Of a stretch of DNA of 64,000 bases, positions 1-11,790 are shown in pieces (within the stretch, counting starts at the first letter, position 1; each line of letters opens with the position of its first letter). The DNA is from Telopea speciosissima (taxonomy: Eukaryota; Streptophyta; Magnoliopsida; Proteales; Proteaceae). The notes under the pieces are model-generated. The model did no database searches, was not told the origin of the DNA, and saw nothing but the letters and a program-made list of their open reading frames with translations. Location of the stretch: NCBI RefSeq assembly GCF_018873765.1, contig NC_057916.1, positions 10,744,001 to 10,808,000 of the forward strand, given 5' to 3'. The position numbers and the translations under genes are program-made.

Positions 1-1430
1 AAAATGTCCTTATCTGACCTTGCCACTTCAATCCCAAGAAAATACCAAAGAGAACCCAAATCCTTGGTTTCAAATTCCCCTGAGAGTAATGACTTTTAAT
101 GGGAGATTTCATCATTACTGTTCCCAGTGATCACTATGTCATCAACATACACAATGAGGGCGGTGATCCAGGTTCCATCTATTTTCATAAACAAGGTGTG
201 ATCGGCTTGACTCTAACGATATCCAAATTTTTGTATTGTTTTTAGAAATCGACCAAACCAGGCCCTAAGAGATTGCTTGAGACCGTATAAAGATTTCTTC
301 AACTTGTAGACATGACCAGTGCTGAAGGAAATGAGAAACCAGGACTTCTTCAAGATCTCCATCCAGGAAGACATTCTTGACATCCAATTGTTGGAGATTC
401 CAACCCAAATTAAAAGCACAAGACAATAACACTCTTACTGTGTTCATCTTTGCTACAAGAGCAAAGGTTCTTGGTAGTGGATCCCATAAGTTTGGGTGAA
501 ACCCATTACAACCAAAGGTGCCTTGTGAGGAATGAGTTCCATAAGCTCTTTACTTGACTGTGAATACCCATTTGCAGCTTACTAATTTCTTCCCTGCAAG
601 GTGAGGAGTGAGTTCCTAGGTACCATTTTTATCCAAGGCCTGCATTTCTTCAATCATAGCAGTCTTCCACTTTGGATCTTTGATGGCTTCCTTCCAATCC
701 TGTGGAATTGATACAGAAGACAGAGAGGAAACAAAAGCCCGATAGGAGGGTGATAAAGACTCATAAGAAACAAAGTGGTTAATGGGATGTTGGGTACATG
801 AACGAACCCCTTTTCTAAGAGCAATGGGGCGGACATCAAGAGCATTAGCAGAAACAGGCACAGGATCAATAACATGAGAGATGTTACCTGATGGTAAGGG
901 CAAATCTAGTGGAGGCACCACAATAGGTAATGGCTGAGGATCATCCATGGTGTCCTTTTGCCTGGATTTGTTCTGAGTGTAAGTTATCAAATCTGGAAAA
1001 GCAAGTGGTTGTGGGACTGATGTCTCCCCCTAAACAGGAATAGGGAGACTACCAACTACTAGAGTGAGTAACAACAGCTCTTCTTCCTCAAGACTCTCCG
1101 CCTAAAGAGGTGTCATGAAATACGGTTCGGACTCACGAAAAGTGACATCCAGGGTGACATAAAGACGGCGAGAAGGGGGGTTATAACATTTGTAACCCTT
1201 CTAAGAGGCCGAATAACCTAGAAAAATGCACCGAATAGCACGAGGATCCAATTTTGACTGAGAGGAAGAAGAATTATGTGCGAAACAAACACATCGAAAT
1301 ATTTTGGGAGGAAGAGACAATGCAATTGTGGGATCCAATAGGAAAGAAATGGGTGTCTTAAAATTAAGGACACTAGAGGGAACCCTATTAAAGAGGTATG
1401 TAGCAGTAAGGACAACACAAGGGTTGGATT
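1..1430 (-). mobile_element. Ty1/Copia pol fragment (fossil)
   Basis: Minus-strand reading gives, in order from about 1430 down to 1, the C-terminal part of a Copia integrase (ATYLFNRVP, then IRCIFLGYS), a proline-rich linker, and the start of reverse transcriptase (DWKEAIKDPKWKTAMIEEMQ, then [18 protein letters not shown] and KSLYGLKQS). This order is characteristic of Ty1/Copia. It is broken by several interruptions and runs off the left edge. No LTR was found on the right, where the fragment abuts LINE ORF1-like sequence. Family is confident from the reverse transcriptase motifs; lineage within Copia was not assigned. Confidence 0.9.
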
Positions 1431-1439
1431 GATGAGGAG

Positions 1440-2300
1440 GACGATTTGCAGCTGTTTGACCTTGAGGGGAGGGGGAAGGGATTTAGAAGCCAAGGCCGGA
1501 GGGTGAGGAGGGAGAAGAAGAAGGGTTTGCTGGGCATTTCCCAGAGGGGTGACCGAACAGCTTACAAGTAGTGCACTGGGGCAAAAGCCAGCCAAAACAG
1601 ACCTCCTGTTTGAAAGAGAAACCTTTATCATCTACAACCAAAATGGAGGAAGGTAGGGGTAATCTGTAGAGACTTCAACACAAATTCTGGCAAAGGCCAG
1701 TCAATCTTGTATCTTTGTCCTCCAGTCAGAGAAGAGAGGTTTGCCTAGAATTGATCCAATGATGCTCAGCCCATCCTCGCATAAAAAATGCAACGGAAGT
1801 CCAGGCAGAGAAACCCAAAGGGGGATGGAGCAAAGGTCAAGGTGATTGAGTTGGAGATAAAGAATCCATTGTTGTAGAAGAATCAGTTTCCGACCATTCC
1901 AAGGACCACCTTCAAGCGCACAAAATTTGTCTCCTTTGTTTAAAAACTTGAACATGACCACTGTCCAAAAGGTAAGCCTCAAAACTTCTTTGCAGTTTCC
2001 ATTGTTTGGTAAGAGAAGATTTAACAATGAGGAAGGGAGGGTGGCTTCCTTTCCTAATTCACAAGGAGACCAGAATCATATCGGGCTACTTTAGAGGAGC
2101 TGATAGTGATAGGGGCACAAAGTGCAAGGGGAGGCCCTCTTCCAGGGGAGGTTTAGGTTGGCTGAAGAGTGAGGGACCAGGCAAAGCCTCCCGGAGAAGG
2201 AGAAGGGCCAAAAGAAGGGGAAGGGAGAGGTAGCGGAGGAGTTGGGAGGAGGGAAAGGGTCCTTGGGTGGTGGCGGCAACACCCCAGGACGGTCAGACAT
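1440..2300 (-). mobile_element. L1-type LINE ORF1 fragment (DUF4283 and zinc knuckle)
   Basis: Minus-strand reading starts with a proline-rich leader (MSDRPGVLPPPPKDPFPPP), continues into a DUF4283-like domain (LEGGPWNGRKLILLQQW, then PLWVSLPGLPLHFL and GKPLFSDWRTKIQD at about 1700-1930), and ends with a CCHC knuckle of the form CX2CX4HX4C (QCTTCKLFGHPSGKC, about 1530-1575). This is the ORF1 of plant L1-type retrotransposons, an RNA-binding protein. Frames change between these blocks, so it is a decayed fragment. No endonuclease or reverse transcriptase of the same element follows; it is directly beside Copia pol sequence on the left. Confidence 0.75.
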
Positions 2301-2611
2301 GGAAGGGCGAGTTAGATCATCATTCTATCATAAAAGACATGGCTTGTAGGAATGAATACAGGATTTATTAATTGCTTAAGTTGTGGGGTCTAGTTGGAGT
2401 CCTATTCTTTATTTTAAATAATTATCAGGTTGTTTTAGTTGGACTGGATTAGATCTCTATGAGTGCAGCCATTTTCAAGTTGTTTTCTTCATTAATTTAT
2501 AGTATCTTAGTTATGATCACCTCTAGGGTAAGTAATGCAACCCTGGGATCCAAAATCTTAGTTCTGGCTCGCCATGTGCTCACCAAAGCAATAGAAATCC
2601 ACTTATAAGGA

Positions 2612-2713
2612 AACCCTAAGGGGTAGCTCAGCTGGCAAGGACCAACACCTTACAGTTAAGAGGTCATGAGTTCAACTCTCCTCGGGGCCTACCTATCAAA
2701 GAAAAAAAATAAC
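2612..2713 (+). mobile_element. tRNA-derived SINE with target-site duplications
   Basis: A Pol III A box (TAGCTCAGCTGG, 2624-2635) and a B-box-like motif (GAGTTCAACTC, 2668-2678) lie at tRNA spacing, followed by a short unrelated tail ending in an A-rich run. Imperfect duplications flank it: CCACTTATAAGGA at 2599-2611 and CCACTCATAAAGGA at 2714-2727. The first 70 bases resemble a tRNA but the acceptor arm does not pair, so it is not a tRNA gene. Confidence 0.7.
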
Positions 2714-2727
2714 CCACTCATAAAGGA

Positions 2728-5359
2728 CTGGCAATTCTGTAAATAAATGGAAATTCTGAATCCCTTTTGTCAAGTTAACAGAAGCTGGGAGGGATCAGAA
2801 GTAAAATTATAGAGAAGAGACTATTGTGGAATTGAAATATTAGAGCGCGGGATAATCAGAAGTAAGGGGTTTAGTGTAAATAAAAATAATTGTCTTTAAT
2901 AACAATTAAGAAGTATTCATCTTCTTCTATTCACCACAACAACCAGGTTGTGGGTTTCTATTTAGGGTCTATTTTTATTTTTTTAAAAGTTTCCTTGTAT
3001 GGCTGGAATACTCTTTATAAATTCCAACCCAGTTTTATATTAGTAATCCTACTTACATTAGGAGAGGGTGTACCTCAGCGCAATGGTAAGGTTGCTCCAT
3101 TGTGACCTAGTGGTCGTGGGTATGAGTCAGGAAACAGCCTCTCTGCGAAGCAGGGGTAAGGCTGCGTACATTAGGAACCATCCACAGCTCCGACAACGAT
3201 GCCCTCATTACCCCGCCCACCTCTCTCTCTCTCTCTCTCTCTTCCAATCTCCTATCTCCTATGAAATCCATATTTTATTTTTGTACTATTTCACAAGAAC
3301 AATTAGGATTGAGAAGACTGGATTTAATGTAGATGCACACAAACAGTTTTTGTTTTTTGAATTTTGATAAAGTCTTTTGGATGCGTTAATGTGTTTAAAA
3401 TATAAACATAAAAATAAAAATCATTTACATTTTAAATAATAAAAAAATAGAAACAATCAAATATGTATCCAAACACCCCCTTAGATTGTATTCATATTGT
3501 CTCGTTTCCACATTAAACCCATCCAAAAAAAGGACTTCATAATGTCCAGACAAGCAGTCAAATTGCTAACATTGAGTCATTTGAATCTATAAGAACACAA
3601 AACTAGAAGCATTATAAGTCCCAAAATATAAACTATTATGTCCCCAATCTTCACATGAACTGAACTATAATTCTGTCTCCAACACTTGCATTATATGTTT
3701 TTTATTCAATATGGTTTGCCAGGTGGTTTGCCTAGCCTGGTCTTCTAGGTGGCTTCCTAGAATTCTAGGCGCAGCTTATAACTCAACCTTGTCTAAAAAA
3801 GTCAAACACCCCCATTCACCGCCTGGTTGCCTAAGCGGCACCTGCGAATTGCCTTGACAACACTGACCTGAATCCGAATTCTGTGATTTCCAGCCATCAT
3901 AGTTCAAGTCGGATTCTTACTTTATCTTGACAGGATCCATTTTCAGGTCTTCTGGCCTCTGGCGAATGATACCCAAAACTGTCTAAACTTTTTTTTTCTT
4001 TTTTGAATAATTTCAGTTGGAAGTTATCCCCTAAATCACCTCTATTGCACCTCTAAATCCGAATCTCCCTTAAATTCCAATCCACTCCTAATAGTTCTAC
4101 CTCACTTTCTATTCGATACCTTCTATGTGTTTAAACCATTCAATTGAGCTCAACACCTAAGCAAACCTAGGCAATGGCTTGGGTAGTCACCAAGGAATTT
4201 GCACACAGAAGCTTTTCCCTAAAGTCCGTAGGCACTTTTAGGTTGAGCGTTGAATATGAATGAAGTGTAGATAACCATGAACATACATTGTCTGTCTTTA
4301 ACGACAACAAAAAGTGGTTGTTTTATCGTCTTTTAAGTTTTGTATCCATTAATTACAAATACAATGAAATGGTGCGGTGTTAACCACAACAGCAAAAAGA
4401 AAAAAATCAGCTTTGATTTATTTCTTCCCTAAAAAATTGAACAATATGATTCTGTGTAATATATATGATATAATATAATATAATACCTGTACAGCAAAAC
4501 AAATTAAAGAGAGTATCTAAAACACATTTCTCTATTTGGCAGTTCCCTAGGCACAAGCCTGGTTACCAGCCTAGGGTTAGGAACCCAAGCAATATAGACA
4601 GTTCACTTGGGTTTTTTTGCTAGACCCCCATGAACTGCCTAGGCATCGCACTGACAACAAAACATGCTATCCCATTTAAGTTGATGTTTGGAAAGTACTT
4701 TCGACACGTGCATTTGTTGAAAGTCCCTTCAACCACAACTTTTAAGAGGTGATCAAACTGCAGATCAATATTTGGCTGTCCATCATCAGCTTAATTACCA
4801 CACTATGAGGCTGACAATCTTTACATTCCACAATCAACTATTATGATTTATGCAAGCAAGGAATCTTATATTATATTACCCACATGGACATGTGAAAGTT
4901 TTAGGTGTTTGAACTAGAAGAGAGCCTGTACAATGATACAAATAAAATAATGGATTCAGCTGTCTAAACATTGATAAGCAACAGGACAATAATGCTAGAC
5001 CTTTTAGACTAATATATTGCATGCTACACACTGGACTGATTAATCATTACTCTAGTGCCTAACACTCTCTATCTTCATGATTTTTGTTGGTCATGCATAG
5101 CAATTTGAAATTAGCTAGTTTTTAAGGAAAACAATCAAAATGGCCACCTTTGTATAGACCTACTAGGTCCCATGGTATGTTGGTTGATAAAAGGTTACTA
5201 ATTCATACCTATAGCTGGTTTCTAGTGACTGTTCTTGATCATGAAATATGAAAGCAAAATTGCCAAATTGGTAGAGTATGTCAAAAAAGGCTCCAAGTTG
5301 CATCATTGGATTTTGAACATTGAAACAAGAATGCTTAAGAAATATGTCATAGTCCTCAC
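2728..5359. other. Non-coding stretch, probably TFIIF-beta intron 2
   Basis: Apart from the Au SINE at 3061-3212, I see no exon, RNA gene or recognisable element here. It is AT-rich with short tandem motifs (for example TATAA repeats near 4458-4485). If the TFIIF-beta gene continues to the left, this stretch is its second intron; no sequence resembling the expected third exon was found. Confidence 0.5.
3061..3212 (+). mobile_element. Au-family SINE
   Basis: Carries Au SINE blocks: a degraded A box (about 3071-3087), GGTTGCTCCATTGTGACC, a degraded B box, and GAAACAGCCTCTCTGCGAAG followed by GGGTAAGGCTGCGTAC. It ends near a CT dinucleotide run at 3221-3242. No target-site duplication was clear. 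A better preserved member of the family sits at 62203-62373. Confidence 0.85.
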
Positions 5360-7763
5360 CTTGACTTGTCTGGGAAAAAACACATATTGGAATGAAGTCT
5401 GTAGACATATCCAAAGAGTAACGCTTAGGTACATTTTCAGATTCATTGCCGTTCAATTCCATTGTAAACTGATCATGATTCAAGCAATGTGTAAAAATTG
5501 GATGGACAAAAAGTAATACGGAAGAGTATGTAACTGAATAAGAAGAAGCATGCTCAAATTTTAATGGTTTAAAATTGAAGAAATATAAAAGAAGAGGACT
5601 AAGATAGAAAGATTCATTCCTCTTACTACCATGCATTAAGGCTTACTCTTCAGATTTTTCTAATTGCTGACTCAATAGCTTTGATACCCATTTGATTGGA
5701 AACATGTCACATGAAACAAATTTTATCATCACCCATTACTATTCTCCCATCAGACTATAAGTTGAATTAAATAAACTTCCAACTAAAAGCATAGAAGTAG
5801 CGATGATTAGTCTAATAAACATTAGTAAGAAGTATCACAGTAAAAGTATTATGGACTGATAATTGTGCAAGTTTCATGTGATTGTAGTCAGGTGGTATTT
5901 GCAACATCCTACAAGTACATAAAGTGTGCTTTAAATTTTAACAGACACAAATGGACTAAACCCAGTTAGGTAACTGTGGTACACTTACATACAAGAGACT
6001 TCATCACATATCTGTTAGAGTCATGAGGTAGGATGTATTTAGCCAATAACATGAACCTATGGATTACCACCGTCACCAATTGTCTTGATTATATTATTCT
6101 ATTTATTAGGATCCTGCTTCTTGGGGTATTATCAGAGATAGAAACAGCATCTCTCTCTCATTTACAGAAAAAGTCAACACTCCACTAGCATTCACAACTC
6201 AGCCCAACCCCAAAAGAACAAGGAAAACACCCAAGGATCAGGCAACCCCTGAAGAAATCAACCAAACCTAGTAACAAAATAAATTTCTTAGAAACAATAA
6301 ATCCCATCGCTCCCCATCTAAGGAAGGATGCTTATCCACTACATCCACTCAGAAATGAAGTTTTGCCGGCAGTCAAAATATCATAAAAAACTCACCCTTA
6401 TTGCTAGAGAAACTGATAATTTTGTTTCCATAAACACATGTGTAGTAATCAACATCAGTTAATTATGAAATGTAGATCACACAGCTCTTTCTTGCATACG
6501 ATAGATACTTAGACATTCAATGATCTATACACTTCATCATCCATAATTCCGTCATCAGTGAACACTTAGGACCTTTGAAGATGCTACTTTTACCTTCTCT
6601 AGGAAGTCTGATGCAGGTAAGTCACAGAAACGGGCTTATTTTAGGCGAAATAAGCCTTGGGTTGGATTACATATGTGTTGGGCCCCTGGTTCAATCGGCC
6701 ACTTTAATGGCCTAAAATATGAGTAGAAGCTAGGAATATGAGATTAATAAAGAAGGATGGGTTCAATCCAAATCCTTGGGTTTATTGAGTCCTTTTTATG
6801 TTGAAAGTTAGTTGAGTTGAATCCTAGAGTTATTACGAAATTTGGTTGGGTTTTACTTTTCATTTTATGCTATGGTTTTAGGGTTCTAGTTTGTGTAGGA
6901 GTGTCAATTTTGTGTAGAAGGGTCCTTGGGGTTCTCTCTCAGCTAGAAAAGTTATCTAAAGATCTAGTTTTCTGTGTTTAGTTTTCTAGTTTGGGACTAG
7001 TTTTGCATTAAAGTAGCCCATGGAAAAATATAAAGATTTGGAAAGCAGCCCTATATTAGTATTAAGCTAATTCCTATTAGCTCGTGATCTAGAATTCTTT
7101 AAGGAATTCAAGTTAAGAATTTTTTTTCCAGGTCAGGATTACTAGGAAAGAAAAGGAAATTAACCCTAAATTAGGCTCAGGTTAGCATTAAGCTTTTTCC
7201 TATTGGATGGTAATCTGGATTCCTTTCTGGGTTAGATTGACTAAGGATTAGGGCTATGAATTTATTGAAAAAGCAAAAAGGATTTCATAATATTAAAATA
7301 GCATAAAGGTAGAAAATTTATTAAGAAACTTAAAAAATGGAAAAAATAAATCTAATAGTGCTTATTAGATGAGGAGGTTTGGATTTCTCCAGTGTTTTGT
7401 AGCTGGTGGCAGAACAAAAATAGGAGAGGGAGTTATTTTCGCTTGTTGATTGATTCATGCAGGCCTTTCAAAATTTCTTGGGATAAGGGTTTCTTAGGAT
7501 TCTTAGCTAGTTGATGGCAGGGAACAGTGAAGGTGAATATCAGCTGGAGTTTCAGTGGTGGAAGTGGTTGATTTGAGAGCTCTGAGATGGTGATAAAGGT
7601 GGACAAATGGTTCAGCTAATAGCAGGTTCAGAAATAATAAAAGAACAATAAGAAAGAGGAGAGAAGAAAAAAGTTGGGTTGCATGTAGGATTGTAGGGTT
7701 CAGAAGAGTCCAACTTGTTACACAGTGTGTTCACACAGGGAAAAAAAACTAAAAAAACTAAGC

Positions 7764-7824
<61 letters not shown>

Positions 7825-9605
7825 TCTCGCTCTCTTTTTCCCTTTTTTCTATTTCATTTTAGCTTACAATTTGCAGGTAGCCTCCTTTATAGAGACACAC
7901 TCAAATATTCAAACGACAAGTATGACCCAATACTGCTCTTATTCATAACACAGTCAAAGAAAGACATAAAGGCTCATTATCCAGACCATATAAAAAAAGG
8001 ACTAAAACGACCTAAATGACCAACAGCAGTGACACGTAAAACAAAATTTTGATAATTATTATGGAAAATGGTTTCAAGAAAATCAATCCTTCTAGGTAAT
8101 TGGCCCAATGGATTTGGTAAGCTTAAACCCTTGGTATCCAAAATTTCCGCTTAAGGTTAGGGTTTTGAATTGAGAAACCAAAAGCTCAGACACAGAATTT
8201 GAACAGAGAAACTAAGAGATTTGATCAGATAATGCCAGAATTCAGAAAAAAACAAAAAACTTGAAATACTGCAACAGCTAAAACAAAAGGGGCAGATGAG
8301 ACGAACCGATCTCTTTCTTAAACCAGAGGGAGATAGTATGGGGTATAATTTCAACAGAGAATCGATTCTGGCATAAGAATACCAACCATTCAATAGAAGA
8401 AGCAACCTAGAGCACTTGAGCCAGAATCAATCCAGAATTTAAAGTATTAGAGACAGCACAAAGAAATGGTAGAGGAAGAAGATAACAATGCAGCAATGGA
8501 AAAATAACTACAGCTTGATTGAAGCCAAGGAACAAGGGAATTCTGGCAGGAAATGTCAAACAGAATGTTTTGTTTGGGGGGGGGGGGGGGGAAGGAGGCT
8601 TAACAGATTTTTTTAGGCTGCAAACCAATAAAACTAAAAGCAAGAAAAGTAGGCAGAAGGCAGATGAATTATCCCTACCCCCCACCATCATCCCGATAGG
8701 TTCTTGCAATGTATAAGAAATACAGTTCTAGGATATCAAACCTCCACACCCTCCCCCACCCCCAACCCAAAGAAAAATCTTAGAAGCATTGGTTCACGCC
8801 CTGCAGGAAGCCTGAAATATAGTGATATACTAAAAATGAGTCAATCAGCCCATTTACGGACAATGCTATCTTTCAATCTCTTAGTTAGGGTAGTTCAATT
8901 AAGAACCCTGAAAGAAAGCCAACCCAATAGAAGAAACAAATCCTTTCATCTACCGCCCATTTCTCTAATAAGACTCACTACCGAAGAAATGGTAAACGCT
9001 ATATATTTTTATTGCATCATCCCAAAGATCACTATTATTTTTTAGGACAAGGCAGTTGTTACAATAACAGTCCTGTCCAAGATTAATGGTCTCGGAGCTA
9101 CTCTGTTCTTTCAGGATGGAACAACCACATGATCAATTTCTCGGCGAGAACGAGAGCGAGAATGATACTTTACATGGAATGTCTCAAAGATCACAAACGA
9201 TCACCTGACGTAAATAATTTAACGACGATTCTCACCCAAACACCGAAGGAAAGCTACCAATATAAGAAGATCTCGAACACATCGAACTTGGTTTTCGTTT
9301 TTTGGGAAAACGAAGGCAGAAGAAGCATTCGTAGACAACAATCGAAACTTAGGGATAATACCAGATGCCGTAAAGAGGGAAGGAAATGGTTAGTTGTTTA
9401 TCACCTGTGGAGAAGAGTTGTCGTCGTCGTCGCTAGAACGGAGAGGATCGACGGAGAGTACGACCTTAGCGAGGGGACGAGTTGAGTCCGTGAGAGATTG
9501 CCAAGACCGAGAGACTACCGGTGGAAACTTCATCAGCCAAACTGCTCGGTCTGCCTTGGCCGTTTCCAGCAGGTTTTCATGGCTGCTCTTCTCCCCCATA
9601 ACCAT
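5360..9605 (-). CDS. TFIIFbeta: TFIIF subunit beta (RAP30), first two exons
   Basis: General Pol II initiation factor subunit; with TFIIF alpha it escorts Pol II to the promoter in the nucleus. Exon 1 is 9605-9405 (start MVMGEKSSHE; a second ATG at 9599 gives MGEKSSHE) and encodes ETAKADRAVWLMKFPPVVSR, then LAKVVLSVDPLRSS. It ends CAG|GTGATA. Exon 2 is 5468-5360, encodes FTMELNGNESENVPKRYSLD and ends CAAG|GTGAGG in phase 1. These match the N-terminal dimerisation region of plant TFIIF-beta (WLMK, LAKVVLSLDPL, FTME, VPKSYSLNM), and phases agree (0 then 1). The remaining two thirds, including the winged helix, were not found down to position 1; the gene either continues beyond the left edge past the Copia and LINE debris or is truncated. 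Intron 1 is 3.9 kb. Confidence 0.85.
5469..9404. other. TFIIF-beta intron 1
   Basis: A 3.9-kb AT-rich intron. It holds a GT/TA microsatellite (7769-7824), a G run (8577-8592) and repeat-like sequence around 6615-7000 that includes a perfect-arm palindrome (GGCTTATTT ... AAATAAGCC, about 6637-6660). No exon or element could be supported. Confidence 0.5.
7769..7824. repeat. Compound (GT)n(TA)n microsatellite
   Basis: About 17 GT units run directly into about 11 TA units. It lies in TFIIF-beta intron 1 and is likely length-polymorphic. Confidence 0.95.
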
Positions 9606-9825
9606 ACGCCAACAGAGAAAGCGAGCGAGAGCGGAAGAAAACCGTTTTTCGATTTCCCTTTTAACGAACAAACCCCACAATAAAAATAAGCTTTTCTACC
9701 GCATCTCGTTGTCTCCTAACCCGGCCACCCGCACTATTATATACATGGTACTCAGGTGTATGGTATACTATATACTGAGGCACCTAAACTGTATCGTGCA
9801 GGAGCAGGACCCACAAAGGATGTCA

Positions 9826-10068
9826 CCATGGTTCTAAGTATCGGTATCGGGTCGCCCAATATGGACGATCTGCACCGTTTTTGCACTTTGCTGATACCGT
9901 ATCTGTGATACAGTATGGATAATGGGTAAAATGGTCAAAGAAACTATTTTTAAAGGAGGATCAAGGACAAATTTGTCTGATATAGTTGATCCTTGCCGAT
10001 ATTGATCCGATACCGTATCGGTTTTCGCATTGACCGATACTCGTTCTGATATCATCCACTAAAACCAT
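9826..10068. mobile_element. MITE with 8-bp target duplication (GATACCGATAC type)
   Basis: The element starts CCATGGTTCTAAGTATCGG and ends with ...CACTAAAACCAT, giving imperfect inverted ends (ATGGTTYTA). Identical 8-bp sequences GGATGTCA flank it at 9818-9825 and 10069-10076, the duplication length made by hAT transposases. The interior is rich in direct and inverted TATCGG and GATACC words. Related words near 50200-50295 look like a partial second copy. Confidence 0.65.
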
Positions 10069-10559
10069 GGATGTCATGGTCCTTAATATACCAGATTGAT
10101 CGTTTATTTATTTGGGTCCTTCTAAGCGTCACTATGTCGTGAAATATAAGACTTCAATATTTGTCATCTAGGATTACATGGGTTAGTCCATGTGATATAG
10201 GACCCTACATAGACTTCAATGGCCAAATTTTAATCTAAAGCAAACAAAGAAAGTTGCTCAAACTCTAATTGTTTTAATAAAATTATCAAAATGCCATCAA
10301 ATGAAGATGAATATAAAATATAAAAAAATGGCATTTTTTGTAATTTTGCTACTTCTATTTATTTAAATTGAAATTGTATCAATGAGATGCTTGTTTGGTC
10401 CTCTATATCATAGACCAACCCATGTACTATCATGTGGCAAATAGTTAAAGGTTATACTTCACTAGGCATAGTGACAGGGAAGGAATCCTTATTTTTTTAT
10501 GACAAAAGTTCCCTTACACTGCTTTTGAAAAAATCTTCTGAATGCTCTAATTAAGCGGT

Positions 10560-10762
10560 GGACTAAAGTGCGGCCCTGAGAGCCTAACACGTGGAAGATA
10601 CGACATCCAATGGTGCCAAGCTTGAGAAGAAAGAAAAGAAAAGAAAAAACTACTTTGCAACGAGCTTGCAACCATTGGATGAAGCTTCTTCCATGTGTTG
10701 AGCTCTCAAGGTCACACTGCAGTGCACCACCAGATGCCTACACTGCAGAGGATTTTAATCCT
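10560..10762. repeat. Foldback repeat, family 1
   Basis: The left arm (about 10566-10621; words TGAGAGCCTAACACGTGGAAG and CATCCAATGGTGCCAAGCTT) is inverted in the right arm (about 10660-10728; AGCTTGCAACCATTGGATG, then CTTCCATGTGTTGAGCTCTCA). A purine-rich loop of about 35 bp (AAGAAAG repeats) separates them. It ends in CACTGCAGAGGATTTTAATCC. A related copy lies at 27700-27865 and similar ends occur at 30948-31090. Confidence 0.7.
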
Positions 10763-11790
10763 TACACTATCCACCTAAGAAAGCCTACCTTTGCCACTTG
10801 TGACAAACTAATGCGGTAGTTCTTATTTCAAACCAGAGGATAGATAGGACATACCTTGGATAGTCCACTTGTCAAATTTCAAAAATCAATTACTCATCTA
10901 TATGTTTTCAATTATTTTTTTTTAATAAAAAACTTATCTTGATACACTTATCGAACCGATTCCTGACTATTATCGTGATTCACTCGTACCTACAGTGACT
11001 CACTTTCCTTGTATATTTTTCCCCGTATTTTTTTTTTAATGATTTGTCGTATATTTTCTTTCCTAGTATTGCTTTATATTGCTGTCAACCATTGTACAAG
11101 AAGTTTTATATAATGAAACCAATCCAACCCCATCGTTCAAGGGGAAATCATCTATTGAGTGTCCAAGTTCATAGGTTGTAGATGGTCTTGATTAGTCACA
11201 TGCCAAATTTCAAAACCCAATTCAATCATCCTCTCATGTAATAGATGGACTGGATTAGTCACATGTCATATTTCAAAACTTAAATCAATCATCCTCTCAT
11301 GTATGCCTATGCATGCTTACACTTCAAGTTCCAACAATTATTCTCCCATGGTTTAGAATTTCCAAACCTATATTTTGTCGCTGGCCAAACTCTGTGTAGA
11401 ATGAAATTTTAATAAGGACTAGTGGCCGTGGGAGTTGTTTTGTTTCAGTAGCTCATCAATTAGCGCTTAAAGCTGGTTAAAGCTAACGACTGAAAATATC
11501 CAAACTCTTAGATGATATGATAGTTTCTATCACAGGTAAGTGGGACTCTTCCTGCTGTCTTTCAAATTCACAAAATGAGAAAACATAAGAAACATATGTT
11601 TGACATACAAGTAGAATATATAAATCATTGTATAGCAGGCAAATCTTATTTTCGCTTGGCCAAGCAGACCAAGTGCAGGTCTCCTAACCAGTTGACATAC
11701 ACAGACTACAATCACAATGCCACATATCACTGATAGAAGTATATAGACAGGCTAGATATCAGAGTATTAAGCAGAGTGATCTTGGGCCCC

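Larger units (their letters stand above)
9606..11790. other. Spacer between TFIIF-beta 5' end and PLAC8 3' end
   Basis: Contains the TFIIF-beta promoter side (9606-9820), a MITE (9826-10068), a foldback repeat (10560-10762), and otherwise AT-rich sequence with no supported gene. A near-repeated motif (TTAGTCACATG..AAATTTCAAAAC) occurs at about 11190-11280. Confidence 0.5.

Noticed and set aside
2620-2690. Possible tRNA gene (A and B boxes present)
   Set aside because: The acceptor and other stems do not pair, and an A-rich tail and duplications identify a SINE.
4680-4760. Minus-strand VVVEG reading as the missing TFIIF-beta exon 3
   Set aside because: Only five residues resemble the family; the rest does not align and no donor in phase follows.
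6600-7740. Possible LTR (palindrome GGCTTATTT...AAATAAGCC near a TCACAG start)
   Set aside because: No second copy, duplication, primer site or coding remains could be found.
7715-8019. Open readings across the GT/TA microsatellite
   Set aside because: Dinucleotide repeats give stop-free frames by composition; no other coding sign.
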